From: Lasioglossum baleicum
Lineage: Eukaryota; Arthropoda; Insecta; Hymenoptera; Halictidae
NCBI RefSeq assembly: GCF_051020765.1
Contig: NW_027469300.1
Span: 1-64,000 of the forward strand
DNA length: 64,000 bases
Direction: 5' to 3'
This document shows, piece after piece, positions 48,485 through 60,767 of the stretch. Under the pieces are notes generated by a model, which was given only the letters and a program-made list of their open reading frames with translations, made no database searches and was not told where the DNA came from. Both the position numbers and the translations under genes were made by a program. Position 1 is the stretch's first letter, and every line of letters starts with the position of its first letter.

Positions 48485-49002
48485 GCGGTATGCGTTATGT
48501 GTTATGCGTTATGCGTTATGCGTTATGTGTTATGCGTTATGCGTTATGCGTCATGCGTTATGCGTTATGCGATATGCGTTATGCGTTATGCGTTATGCGT
48601 TATGCGTTATGCGTTATGCGTTATGCGTTATGCGTTATGCGTTATGCGTTATGCGTTATGCGTTATGCGTTATGCGTTATGCGTTATGCGTTATGCGATG
48701 TGCGTTGTGCGTTACGCGTTATGCGTTATGCGTTATGCGTTATGCGTTATGCGTTATGCGTTATGCGTTATGCGTTATGCGTTATGCGTTATGCGTTATG
48801 CGTTATGCGTTATGCGTTATGCGTTATGCGTTATGCGTTATGCGTTATGCGTTATGCGTTATGCGTTATGCGTTATGCGTTATGCGTTATGCGTTATGCG
48901 TTATGCGTTATGCGTTATGCGTTATGCGTTATGCGTTATGCGTTATGCGTTATGCGTTCTGCGTTATGCGTTATGCGTTGTGCGTTATGCGTTATGCGTT
49001 AT

Positions 49003-50610
49003 TCGTTGTGCGTTGTGCGTTGTGCGTTATGCGTTATGCGTTATGCGTTATGCGTTATGCGTTATGCGTTATGCGTTATGCGTTATGCGTTATGCGTTAT
49101 GCGTTATGCGTTATGCGTTATGCGTTATGCGTTATGCGTTATGCGTTATGCGTTATGCGTTATGCGTTATGCGTTATGCGTTATGTGTTATGGATTTTCG
49201 TTATGCGTTATGCGTTGTGCGTTATGCGTTATGAGTTATGCGTTATGCGTTATGCGTTATGCGTTATGTGTTATGGATTTGCGTTATGCGTTATGCGTTA
49301 TGCGTTATGTGTTATGCGTTGTGCGTTATGCGTTATGCGTTATGCGTTATGCGTTATGCGTTGTGCGTTATGCGTTATGTGTTATGCGTTATGCGTTATG
49401 CGTTATGTGTTATGCGTTATGCGTTATGCGTTATGCGTTATGCGTTATCCGTTATGCGTTATGCGTTATGCGTTATGTGTTATGCGTTGTGCGTTATGCG
49501 TTATGCGTTATGCGTTATGCGTTGTGCGTTGTGCGTTATGCGTTATGCGTTATGCGTTATGCGTCATGCGTTATGCGTTATGCGATATGCGTTATGCGTT
49601 ATGCGTTATGCGTTATGCGTTATGCGTTATGCGTTATGCGTTATGCGTTATGCGATGTGCGTTGTGCGTTATGCGTTATGCGTTATGCGTTATGCGTTAT
49701 GCGTTATGCGTTATGCGTTTTGCGTTATGCGTTATGCGTTATGCGTTATGCGTTAAGCGTTATGCGTTAAGCGTTATGCGTTATGCGTTATGCGTTATGC
49801 GTTAAGCGTTATGCGTTATGCGTTATGCGTTATGCGTTATGCGTTATGCGTTATGCGTTGTGCGTTGTGCGTTATGCGTTATGCGTTATGCGTTATGCGT
49901 TATGCGTTATGTGTTATGCGTTATGCGTTATGCGTCATGCGTTATGCGTTATGCGTTATGCGTTATGCGTTATGCGTTATGCGATGTGCGTTGTGCGTTA
50001 TGCGTTATGCGTTATGCGTTATGCGTTATGCGTTATGCGTTGTGCGTTATGCGTTATGCGTTATGCGTTATGCGTTATGCGTTATGCGTTATGCGTTATG
50101 CGTTATGCGTTATGCGTTATGCGTTATGCGTTATGCGTTATGCGTTATGCGTTATGCGTTATGCGTTATGCGTTATGCGTTATGCGTTATGCGTTATGCG
50201 TTATGCGTTATGCGTTATGCGTTTTGCGTTATGCGTTATGCGTTATGCGTTATGCGTTAAGCGTTATGCGTTAAGCGTTATGCGTTATGCGTTATGCGTT
50301 ATGCGTTAAGCGTTATGCGTTATGCGTTATGCGTTATGCGTTATGCGTTATGCGTTATGCGTTATGCGTTGTGCGTTGTGCGTTATGCGTTATGCGTTAT
50401 GCGTTATGCGTTATGCGTTATGTGTTATGCGTTATGCGTTATGCGTCATGCGTTATGCGTTATGCGATATGCGTTATGCGTTATGCGTTATGCGTTATGC
50501 GTTATGCGTTATGCGTTATGCGTTATGCGTTATGCGTTATGCGTTATGCGATGTGCGTTGTGCGTTATGCGTTATGCGTTATGCGTCATGCGTTATGCGT
50601 TGTGCGGTAT
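49003..50610 (+). repeat. Segmental duplication delta, copy 2
   Basis: Partner of 44959-46615: F at 49003, hexamers at 49192 and 49275, TTAA cassettes at 49715 and 50219, GCGGTAT at 50604. The canonical run after F is 27 units counted to the hexamer, the second shortest of the set. Confidence 0.92.
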
Positions 50611-51806
50611 GCGTTATGTGTTATGCGTTATGCGTTATGCGTTATGTGTTATGCGTTATGCGTTATGCGTCATGCGTTATGCGTTATGCGATATGCGTTA
50701 TGCGTTATGCGTTATGCGTTATGCGTTATGCGTTATGCGTTATGCGTTATGCGTTATGCGTTATGCGTTATGCGTTATGCGTTATGCGATGTGCGTTGTG
50801 CGTTATGCGTTATGCGTTATGCGTTATGCGTTATGCGTTATGCGTTGTGCGTTATGCGTTATGTGTTATGCGTTATGCGTTATGCGTTATGTGTTATGCG
50901 TTATGCGTTATGCGTTATGCGTTATGCGTTATCCGTTATGCGTTATGCGTTATGCGTTATGTGTTATGCGTTGTGCGTTATGCGTTATGCGTTATGCGTT
51001 ATGCGTTGTGCGTTGTGCGTTATGCGTTATGCGTTATGTGTTAAGCGTTATGCGTTATGCGTTATGCGTTATGCGTTATGCGTTATGCGTTATGCGTTAT
51101 GCGTTATGCGTTATGCGTTATGCGTTATGCGTTATGCGTTATGCGTTGTGCGTTATGCGTTATGCGTTATGCGTTATGCGTTTTGCGTTATGCGTTATGC
51201 GTTATGCGTTATGCGTTATGCGTTATGCGTTATGCGTTATGCGTTATGCGTTATGCGTTATGCGTTATGCGTTATGCGTTATGCGTTATGCGATGTGCGT
51301 TGTGCGTTATGCGTTATGCGTTATGCGTTATGCGTTATGCGTTATGCGTTATGCGTTGTGCGTTATGCGTTATGTGTTATGCGTTATGCGTTATGCGTTA
51401 TGTGTTATGCGTTATGCGTTATGCGTTATGCGTTATGCGTTATCCGTTATGCGTTATGCGTTATGCGTTATGTGTTATGCGTTGTGCGTTATGCGTTATG
51501 CGTTATGCGTTATGCGTTGTGCGTTGTGCGTTATGCGTTATGCGTTATGCGTTAAGCGTTATGCGTTATGCGTTATGCGTTATGCGTTATGCGTTATGCG
51601 TTATGCGTTATGCGTTATGCGTTATGCGTTATGCGTTATGCGTTATGCGTTATGCGTTATGCGTTGTGCGTTATGCGTTATGCGTTATGCGTTATGCGTT
51701 TTGCGTTATGCGTTATGCGTTATGCGTTATGCGTTATGCGTTATGCGTTATGCGTTATGCGTTATGCGTTATGCGTTATGCGTTATGCGTTCTGCGTTGT
51801 GCGTTA
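50219..51806 (+). repeat. Segmental duplication gamma, copy 2
   Basis: Partner of 24646-26212: TTAA at 50254, GCGTCAT at 50443, GCGATGT at 50548 and 50786, GTGTTAA at 51038, GCGTTTT at 51178 and 51696. Between 50548 and 50786 it carries the GCGTCAT/GCGGTAT element of duplication delta, so it is a hybrid of both families. Confidence 0.88.
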
Positions 51807-52630
51807 TGCGTTATGCGTTGTGCGTTATGCGTTATGCGTTATGCGTTATGCGTTATGCGTTGTGCGTTGTGCGTTATGCGTTATGCGTTATGCGTTATGC
51901 GTTATGCGTTGTGCGTTATGCGTTATGCGTTATGCGTTGTGCGTTGTGCGTTGTGCGTTATGCGTTATGCGTTATGCGTTATGTATTATGGATTTTCGTT
52001 ATGCGTTATGCGTTGTGCGTTATGAGTTATGCGTTATGCGTTATGCGTTATGCGTTATGCGTTATGTGTTAAGCGTTATGCGTTATGCGTTATGCGTTAT
52101 GCGTTATGCGTTATGCGTTATGCGTTATGCGTTATGCGTTATGCGTTATGCGTTATGCGTTATGCGTTATGCGTTATGCGTTATGCGTTATGCGTTATGC
52201 GTTATGCGTTATGCGTTATGCGTTATGCGTTATGCGTTCTGCGTTGTGCGTTATGCGTTATGCGTTGTGCGTTATGCGTTATGCGTTATGCGTTATGCGT
52301 TATGCGTTATGCGTTGTGCGTTGTGCGTTATGCGTTATGCGTTATGCGTTATGCGTTGTGCGTTATGCGTTATGCGTTATGCGTTGTGCGTTGTGCGTTG
52401 TGCGTTATGCGTTATGCGTTATGCGTTATGTATTATGGATTTTCGTTATGCGTTGTGCGTTATGCGTTATGAGTTATGCGTTATGCGTTATGCGTTATGC
52501 GTTATGCGTTATGTGTTATGGATTTGCGTTATGCGTTATGCGTTATGCGTTATGTGTTATGCGTTATGCGTTATGCGTTATGCGTTATGCGTTATGCGTT
52601 GTGCGTTATGCGTTATGCGTTATGCGTTAT

Positions 52631-52679
52631 GCGTTGTGCGTTGTGCGTTGTGCGTTGTGCGTTGTGCGTTGTGCGTTGT
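52631..52679 (+). repeat. GCGTTGT run of seven
   Basis: Seven consecutive GCGTTGT. The matching position in the duplicate (34581-34615) has five, as do the equivalent runs before GCGTTAA at 22555 and 27895. This is the longest GCGTTGT run I found. Confidence 0.9.
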
Positions 52680-55600
52680 GCGTTATGCGTTATGCGTTAT
52701 GCGTTATGCGTTAAGCGTTATGCGTAATGCGTTATGCGTTATGCGTTATGCGTTATGCGTTATGCGTTGTGCGTTGTGCGTTATGCGTTATGCGTTATGC
52801 GTTATGCGTTATGCGTTATGTGTTATGCGTTATGCGTTATGCGTCATGCGTTATGCGTTATGCGATATGCGTTATGCGTTATGCGTTATGCGTTATGCGT
52901 TATGCGTTATGCGTTATGCGTTATGCGTTATGCGTTATGCGATGTGCGTTGTGCGTTATGCGTTATGCGTTATGCGTTATGCGTTATGCGTTGTGCGTTG
53001 TGCGTTATGCGTTATGTGTTATGCGTTATGCGTTATGCGTTATGTGTTATGCGTTATGCGTTATGCGTTATGCGTTATGCGTTATCCGTTATGCGTTATG
53101 CGTTATGCGTTATGCGTTATGTGTTATGCGTTGTGCGTTATGCGTTATGCGTTATGCGTTATGCGTTATGCGTTATGCGTTATGCGTTATGCGTTATGCG
53201 TTATGCGTTATGCGTTATGCGTTATGCGTTATGCGTTATGCGTTATGCGTTATGCGTTATGCGTTATGCGTTATGCGTTATGCGTTATGCGTTATGCGTT
53301 ATGCGTTATGCGTTATGCGTTATGCGTTATGCGTTATGCGTTATGCGTTATGCGTTATGCGTTATGCGTTATGCGTTATGCGTTATGCGTTATGCGTTAT
53401 GCGTTATGCGTTATGCGTTATGCGTTATGCGTTATGCGTTATGCGTTCTGCGTTATGCGTTATGCGTTGTGCGTTATGCGTTATGCGTTATTCGTTGTGC
53501 GTTGTGCGTTGTGCGTTATGCGTTATGCGTTATGCGTTATGCGTTATGCGTTATGCGTTATGCGTTATGCGTTATGCGTTATGCGTTATGCGTTATGCGT
53601 TATGCGTTGTGCGTTATGCGTTATGCGTTATGCGTTGTGCGTTGTGCGTTGTGCGTTGTGCGTTATGCGTTATGCGTTATGCGTTGTGCGTTATGCGTTA
53701 TGCGTTATGCGTTATGCGATATGCGATATGCTTTATGCGTTATGCGTTATGCGTTGTGCGTTATGCGTTATGTGTTATGGATTTGCGTTATGCGTTATGC
53801 GTTGTGCCTTATGCGTTATGCGTTATGCGTTATGCGTTATGGGCTCTGCGTTGTGCGTTATGCGTTATGAGTTATGCGATATGCGTTATGGGTTATGGGT
53901 TATGCGTTATGCGTTATGGGCTCTGCGTTATGCGTTGTGCGTTATGCGTTATGCGTTATGCGTTATGCGTTGTGCGTTGTGCGTTATGCGTTATGCGTTA
54001 TGCGTTGTGCGTTATGCGTTATGCGTTATGCGTTATGCGTTATGCGTTATGCGTTGTGCGTTATGCGTTATGCGTTATGCGTTATGCTTTGTAGGATCTG
54101 AGTTAGGCGTTATGCGTTATGCGATATGCGTTATGCGTTATGCGTTGTGCGTTGTGCGTTGTGCGTTGTGCGTTGTGCGTTATGCGTTATGCGTTATGCG
54201 TTATGCGTTATGCGTTATGCGTTATGCGTTATGCGTTATGCGTTACGCGTTGTGCGTTGTGCGTTGTGCGTTGTGCGTTGTGCGTTATGCGTTATGCGTT
54301 ATGCGTTATGCGTTATGCGTTATGCGTTATGCGTTATGCGTTATGCGTTATGCGTTATGCGTTATGCGTTATGCGTTATGCGTTATGCGTTATGCGTTAT
54401 GCGTTATGCGTTATGCGTTATGCGTTGTGCGTTGTGCGTTATGCGTTCTGCGTTATGCGTTATGCGTTGTGCGTTATGCGTTATGCGTTATGCGTTATGC
54501 GTTATGCGTTATGCGTTATGCGTTGTGCGTTGTGCGTTATGCGTTATGTGTTATGCGTTATGCGTTATGCGTTATGCGTTATGCGTTATGCGTTATGCGT
54601 TATGCGTTATGCTTTGTAGGATCTGAGTTAGGCGTTATGCGTTATGCGATATGCGTTATGCGTTATGCGTTGTGCGTTGTGCGTTGTGCGTTGTGCGTTG
54701 TGCGTTATGCGTTATGCGTTATGCGTTATGCGTTATGCGTTATGCGTTATGCGTTATGCGTTATGCGTTACGCGTTGTGCGTTGTGCGTTGTGCGTTGTG
54801 CGTTGTGCGTTATGCGTTATGCGTTATGCGTTATGCGTTATGCGTTATGCGTTATGCGTTATGCGTTATGCGTTATGCGTTATGCGTTATGCGTTATGCG
54901 TTATGCGTTATGCGTTATGCGTTATGCGTTATGCGTTATGCGTTATGCGTTATGCGTTGTGCGTTGTGCGTTATGCGTTCTGCGTTATGCGTTATGCGTT
55001 GTGCGTTATGCGTTATGCGTTATGCGTTATGCGTTATGCGTTATGCGTTATGCGTTGTGCGTTGTGCGTTATGCGTTATGTGTTATGCGTTATGCGTTAT
55101 GCGTTATGTGTTATGCGTAATGCGTTATGCGTTATGCGTTATGCGTTATCCGTTATGCGTTATGCGTTATGCGTTATGCGTTATGTGTTATGCGTTGTGC
55201 GTTATGCGTTATGCGTTATGCGTTATGCGTTATGCGTTATGCGTTATGCGTTATGCGTTATGCGTTATGCGTTATGCGTTATGCGTTATGCGTTATGCGT
55301 TATGCGTTATGCGTTATGCGTTATGCGTTATGCGTTATGCGTTATGCGTTATGCGTTATGCGTTATGCGTTATGCGTTATGCGTTATGCGTTATGCGTTA
55401 TGCGTTATGCGTTATGCGTTATGCGTTATGCGTTATGCGTTATGCGTTATGCGTTATGCGTTATGCGTTATGCGTTATGCGTTGTGCGTTATGCGTTATG
55501 CGTTATTCGTTGTGCGTTGTGCGTTGTGCGTTATGCGTTATGCGTTATGCGTTATGCGTTATGCGTTATGCGTTATGCGTTATGCGTTATGCGTTATGTG

Positions 55601-57092
55601 TTATGGATTTTCGTTATGCGTTATGCGTTGTGCGTTATGCGTTATGAGTTATGCGTTATGCGTTATGCGTTATGCGTTATGTGTTATGGATTTGCGTTAT
55701 GCGTTATGCGTTATGCGTTATGTGTTATGCGTTATGCGTTATGCGTTATGCGTTATGCGTTATGCGTTGTGCGTTATGCGTTATGCGTTATGCGTTGTGC
55801 GTTGTGCGTTGTGCGTTGTGCGTTATGCGTTATGCGTTATGCGTTGTGCGTTATGCGTTATGCGTTATGCGTTATGCGTTATGCGATATGCTTTATGCGT
55901 TATGCGTTATGCGTTGTGCGTTATGCGTTATGTGTTATGGATTTGCGTTATGCGTTATGCGTTGTGCCTTATGCGTTATGCGTTATGCGTTATGCGTTAT
56001 GGGCTCTGCGTTGTGCGTTATGCGTTATGAGTTATGCGATATGCGTTATGGGTTATGGGTTATGCGTTATGCGTTATGGGCTCTGCGTTATGCGTTGTGC
56101 GTTATGCGTTATGCGTTATGCGTTATGCGTTATGCGTTATGCGTTATGCGTTATGCGTTATGCGTTATGCGTTGTGCGTTGTGCGTTGTGCGTTGTGCGT
56201 TGTGCGTTGTGCGTTATGCGTTATGCGTTATGCGTTATGCGTTATGCGTTGTGCGTTGTGCGTTGTGCGTTATGCGTTATGCGTTATGCGTTGTGCGTTA
56301 TGCGTTATGCGTTATGCGTTATGCGTTATGCGTTATGCGTTGTGCGTTGTGCGTTGTGCGTTATGCGTTATGCGTTATGCGTTGTGCGTTATGCGTTATG
56401 CGTTATGCGTTATGCGTTATGCGTTATGCGTTATGCGTTATGCGTTATGCGTTATGCTTTGTAGGATCTGAGTTAGGCGTTATGCGTTATGCGATATGCG
56501 TTATGCGTTATGCGTTGTGCGTTGTGCGTTGTGCGTTGTGCGTTGTGCGTTATGCGTTATGCGTTATGCGTTATGCGTTATGCGTTATGCGTTATGCGTT
56601 ATGCGTTATGCGTTATGCGTTATGCGTTACGCGTTGTGCGTTGTGCGTTGTGCGTTGTGCGTTGTGCGTTGTGCGTTATGCGTTATGCGTTATGCGTTAT
56701 GCGTTATGCGTTATGCGTTATGCGTTATGCGTTATGCGTTATGCGTTATGCGTTATGCGTTATGCGTTATGCGTTATGCGTTATGCGTTATGCGTTATGC
56801 GTTATGCGTTATGCGTTATGCGTTATGCGTTGTGCGTTGTGCGTTATGCGTTGTGCGTTGTGCGTTATGCGTTCTGCGTTATGCGTTATGCGTTGTGCGT
56901 TATGCGTTATGCGTTATGCGTTATGCGTTATGCGTTATGCGTTATGCGTTATGCGTTATGCGTTCTGCGTTGTGCGTTATGCGTTATGCGTTGTGCGTTA
57001 TGCGTTATGCGTTATGCGTTATGCGTTATGCGTTGTGCGTTGTGCGTTCTGCGTTATGCGTTATGCGTTGTGCGTTATGCGTTATGCGTTGT

Positions 57093-57582
57093 GCGTTATG
57101 CGTTATGCGTTATGCGTTATGCGTTATGCGTTATGCGTTATGCGTTATGCGTTATGCGTTATGCGTTATGCGTTATGCGTTATGCGTTATGCGTTATGCG
57201 TTATGCGTTATGCGTTATGCGTTATGCGTTATGCGTTATGCGTTATGCGTTATGCGTTATGCGTTATGCGTTATGCGTTATGCGTTATGCGTTATGCGTT
57301 ATGCGTTATGCGTTATGCGTTATGCGTTATGCGTTATGCGTTATGCGTTATGCGTTATGCGTTATGCGTTATGCGTTATGCGTTATGCGTTATGCGTTAT
57401 GCGTTATGCGTTATGCGTTATGCGTTATGCGTTATGCGTTATGCGTTATGCGTTATGCGTTATGCGTTATGCGTTATGCGTTATGCGTTATGCGTTATGC
57501 GTTATGCGTTATGCGTTATGCGTTATGCGTTATGCGTTATGCGTTATGCGTTATGCGTTATGCGTTATGCGTTATGCGTTAT
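57093..57582 (+). repeat. Perfect canonical run, 70 units
   Basis: 490 bp of exact units between GCGTTGT at 57086 and CCGTTAT at 57583. Confidence 0.96.
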
Positions 57583-58156
57583 CCGTTATGCGTTATGCGT
57601 TATGCGTTATGCGTTATGCGTTCTGCGTTATTCGTTAAGCGTTATGCGTTATGCGATATGCGTCATTCGTTATGCGTTATGCGTTATGCGTTATGCGTTA
57701 TGCGTTATGCGTTATGCGTTATGCGTTATGCGTTATGCGTTATGCGTTATGCGTTATGCGTTATGCGTTATGCGTTATGCGTTATGCGTTATGCGTTATG
57801 CGTTATGCGTTACGCGTTATGCGTTACGCGTTACGCGTTATGCGTTATGCGTTAAGCGTTATGCGTTATGCGTTACGCGTTACGCGTTATGCGTTATGCG
57901 TTATGCGTTATGCGTTATGCGATATGCGTTATGCGTTATGCGTTATGCGTTATGCGTTATGCGTTATGCGTTACGCGTTATGCGTTACGCGTTATGCGTT
58001 ATGCGTTATGCGTTATGCGTTATGCGTTATGCGTTATGCGTTATTCGTTATGCGTTATGCGTTATGCGTTATGCGTTATGCGTTATGCGATGTGCGTTAT
58101 GCGTTATGCGTTATGCGTTATGCGTTATGCGTTATGCGTTATGCGTTATGCGTTAT

Positions 58157-58261
58157 GCGTTAAGCATTATGACTTTTTCATTGAGCGTTATGCGTTATGA
58201 CTTTTCCATTGAGCGTTATGCGTTATTCGTTATGGGTTATGCGTTATGCGTTATGGGTTAT
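58157..58261 (+). repeat. Cassette P (GACTTTT/TCATTGA and GACTTTT/CCATTGA); reference copy
   Basis: Fifteen units: GCGTTAA, GCATTAT, GACTTTT (58171), TCATTGA, two canonical, GACTTTT (58199), CCATTGA, two canonical, TCGTTAT, GGGTTAT, two canonical, GGGTTAT. The two GACTTTT halves are 28 bp apart and differ by one base (T or C). First GACTTTT of each copy: 40742, 58171, 58955, 59529, 60782, 61580, 62154, 63134 and 63715. The copies at 59529, 62154 and 63715 have an inserted TCATTAT and GCATTAA. The first two of these also have GCGTTAC after CCATTGA. Confidence 0.95.
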
Positions 58262-58408
58262 GCGTTATGCGTTATGCGTTATGCGTTATGCATTATGCGT
58301 TATGCGTTATCCGTTATGCGTTATGCGTTATGCGTTATGCGATATGCGTCATGCGTTAAGCGTTATGCGTTATGCATTATGCGTTATCCGTTATGCGTTA
58401 TGCGTTAT

Positions 58409-58436
58409 GCGTAATGCGTTATGAGTAATGTGTCAT
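58409..58436 (+). repeat. Marker H (GCGTAAT, GAGTAAT, GTGTCAT); reference copy
   Basis: Four units: GCGTAAT, canonical, GAGTAAT, GTGTCAT. Copies at 40980, 58409, 59851, 61020 and 62483. It lies exactly 238 bp after GACTTTT at 40742, 58171 and 60782, and 322 or 329 bp after 59529 and 62154. The cassettes at 58955, 61580 and 63134 have no H and instead lead to GCATTAT-GCGTTTT and two GCGTCAT then GCGTAAT. Confidence 0.94.
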
Positions 58437-60767
58437 GCGTTATGCGTTATGCGTTATGCGTTATGCGTTATGCGTTATGCGTTATGCGTTATGCGTTATG
58501 CGTTATGCGTTATGCGTTATGCGTTATGCGTTATGCGTTATGCGTTATGCGTTATGCGTTACGCGTTACGCGTTACGCGTTATGCGTTATGCGTTATGCG
58601 TTATGCGTTATGCGTTATGCGTTATGCGTTATGCGTTATGCGTTATGCGTTATGCGTTATGCGTTATGCGTTATGCGTTATGCGTTATGCGTTATGCGTT
58701 ATGCGTTATGCGTTACGCGTTATGCGTTACGCGTTATGCGTTATGCGTTATGCGTTATGCGTTATGCGTTATTCGTTATGCGTTATGCGTTATGCGTTAT
58801 GCGTTATGCGTTATGCGATGTGCGTTATGCGTTATGCGTTATGCGTTATGCGTTATGCGTTATGCGTTATGCGTTATGCGTTATGCGTTATGCGTTATGC
58901 GTTATGCGTTATGCGTTATGCGTTATGCGTTATGCGTTATGCGTTAAGCATTATGACTTTTTCATTGAGCGTTATGCGTTATGACTTTTCCATTGAGCGT
59001 TATGCGTTATTCGTTATGGGTTATGCGTTATGCGTTATGGGTTATGCGTTATGCGTTATGCGTTATGCGTTATGCGTTATGCGTTATGCGTTATGCGTTA
59101 TGCGTTATGCATTATGCGTTTTGCGTTATGCGTTATGCGTTATGCGTTATGCGTTATGCGTTATGCGTTATGCGTTATGCGTTATGCGTTATGCGTCATG
59201 CGTCATGCGTAATGCGTTATGCGTTATGCGTTATGCGTTATGCGTTATGCGTTATGCGTTATGCGTTATGCGTTATGCGTTATGCGTTATGCGTTATGCG
59301 TTATGCGTTATGCGTTATGCGTTATGCGTTATGCGTTATGCGTTATGCGTTATGCGTTATCCGTTATGCGTTATCCGTTATGCGTTACGCGTTATGCGTT
59401 ATGCGTTATGCGTTATGCGTTATGCGTTATGCGTTATGCGTTATGCGTTATGCGTTATGCGTTCTGCGTTATGCGTTATGCGTTATGCGTTATGCGTTAT
59501 GCGTTATGCGTTAAGCATTAATCATTATGACTTTTTCATTGAGCGTTATGCGTTATGACTTTTCCATTGAGCGTTACGCGTTATTCGTTATGGGTTATGC
59601 GTTATGCGTTATGGGTTATGCGTTATGCGTTATGCGTTATGCGTTATGCGTTATGCGTTATGCGTTATGCGTTATGCGTTATGCGTTATGCGTTATGCGT
59701 TATGCGTTATGCGTTATGCGTTATGCGTTATGCATTATGCGTTATGCGTTATCCGTTATGCGTTATGCGTTATGCGTTATGCGATATGCGTCATGCGTTA
59801 AGCGTTATGCGTTATGCATTATGCGTTATCCGTTATGCGTTATGCGTTATGCGTAATGCGTTATGAGTAATGTGTCATGCGTTATGCGTTATGCGTTATT
59901 CGTTAAGCGTTATGCTTTATGCGTTATGCGTTATTCGTTATGCGTTATGCGTTATGCGTTATGCGTTATGCGTTATGCGTTATGCGATATGCGTTATGCG
60001 TTATGCGTTATGCGTTATGCGTTATGCGTTACGCGTTATGCGTTACGCGTTATGCGTTATGCGTTATGCGTTATGCGTTATGCGTTATGCGTTATGCGTT
60101 ATGCGTTATTCGTTATGCGTTATGCGTTATGCGTTATGCGTTATGCGTTATGCGATGTGCGTTATGCGTTATGCGTTATGCGTTATGCGTTATGCGTTAT
60201 GCGTTATGCGTTATGCGTTATGCGTTATGCGTTATGCGTTATGCGTTATGCGTTATGCGTTATGCGTTATGCGTTACGCGTTATGCGTTACGCGTTATGC
60301 GTTATGCGTTATGCGTTATGCGTTATGCGTTATGCGTTATTCGTTATGCGTTATGCGTTATGCGTTATGCGTTATGCGTTATGCGATGTGCGTTATGCGT
60401 TATGCGTTATGCGTTATGCGTTATGCGTTATGCGTTACGCGTTATGCGTTATGCGTTATGCGTTAAGCGTTATGCGTTATGCGTTACGCGTTATGCGTTA
60501 TGCGTTATGCGTTATGCGTTATGCGTTATGCGATATGCGTTATGCGTTATGCGTTATGCGTTATGCGTTATGCGTTATGCGTTACGCGTTATGCGTTACG
60601 CGTTATGCGTTATGCGTTATGCGTTATGCGTTATGCGTTATGCGTTATGCGTTATTCGTTATGCGTTATGCGTTATGCGTTATGCGTTATGCGTTATGCG
60701 ATGTGCGTTATGCGTTATGCGTTATGCGTTATGCGTTATGCGTTATGCGTTATGCGTTATGCGTTAT

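Larger units (their letters stand above)
52708..58436 (+). repeat. Segmental duplication epsilon, copy 2
   Basis: Partner of 34644-41007. It has F at 53492 running directly into W (53723) with a doubled GCGATAT, U at 54086, 54611 and 56456, F at 55507, hexamers at 55605, 55688 and 55939, then a 70-unit run and the GACTTTT cassette at 58157. A private GCGTAAT near 55117 and a short F run (98 bp) distinguish it. Confidence 0.9.
58157..60767 (+). repeat. Zone VII HOR copy 1 (2,611 bp, three P cassettes)
   Basis: Three sub-blocks: GACTTTT at 58171 with H, 58955 without H but with the GCGTCAT pair, and 59529 with TCATTAT and H. Three GCGTTAC in a row lie near 58558, and paired GCGTTAC plus TCGTTAT recur through the last sub-block. 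Confidence 0.93.

Noticed and set aside
51568..55647. 1,359-codon open reading frame and many similar long forward ORFs
   Set aside because: All three + frames give the same heptapeptide repeat because the 7-bp unit has no forward stop. Starts recur every 21 bp, there is no coding signal or domain, and ends are set by random variant units (GAGTTAT, GCGTAAT, GCGTTAA, GTAGG). I do not annotate any as a gene.
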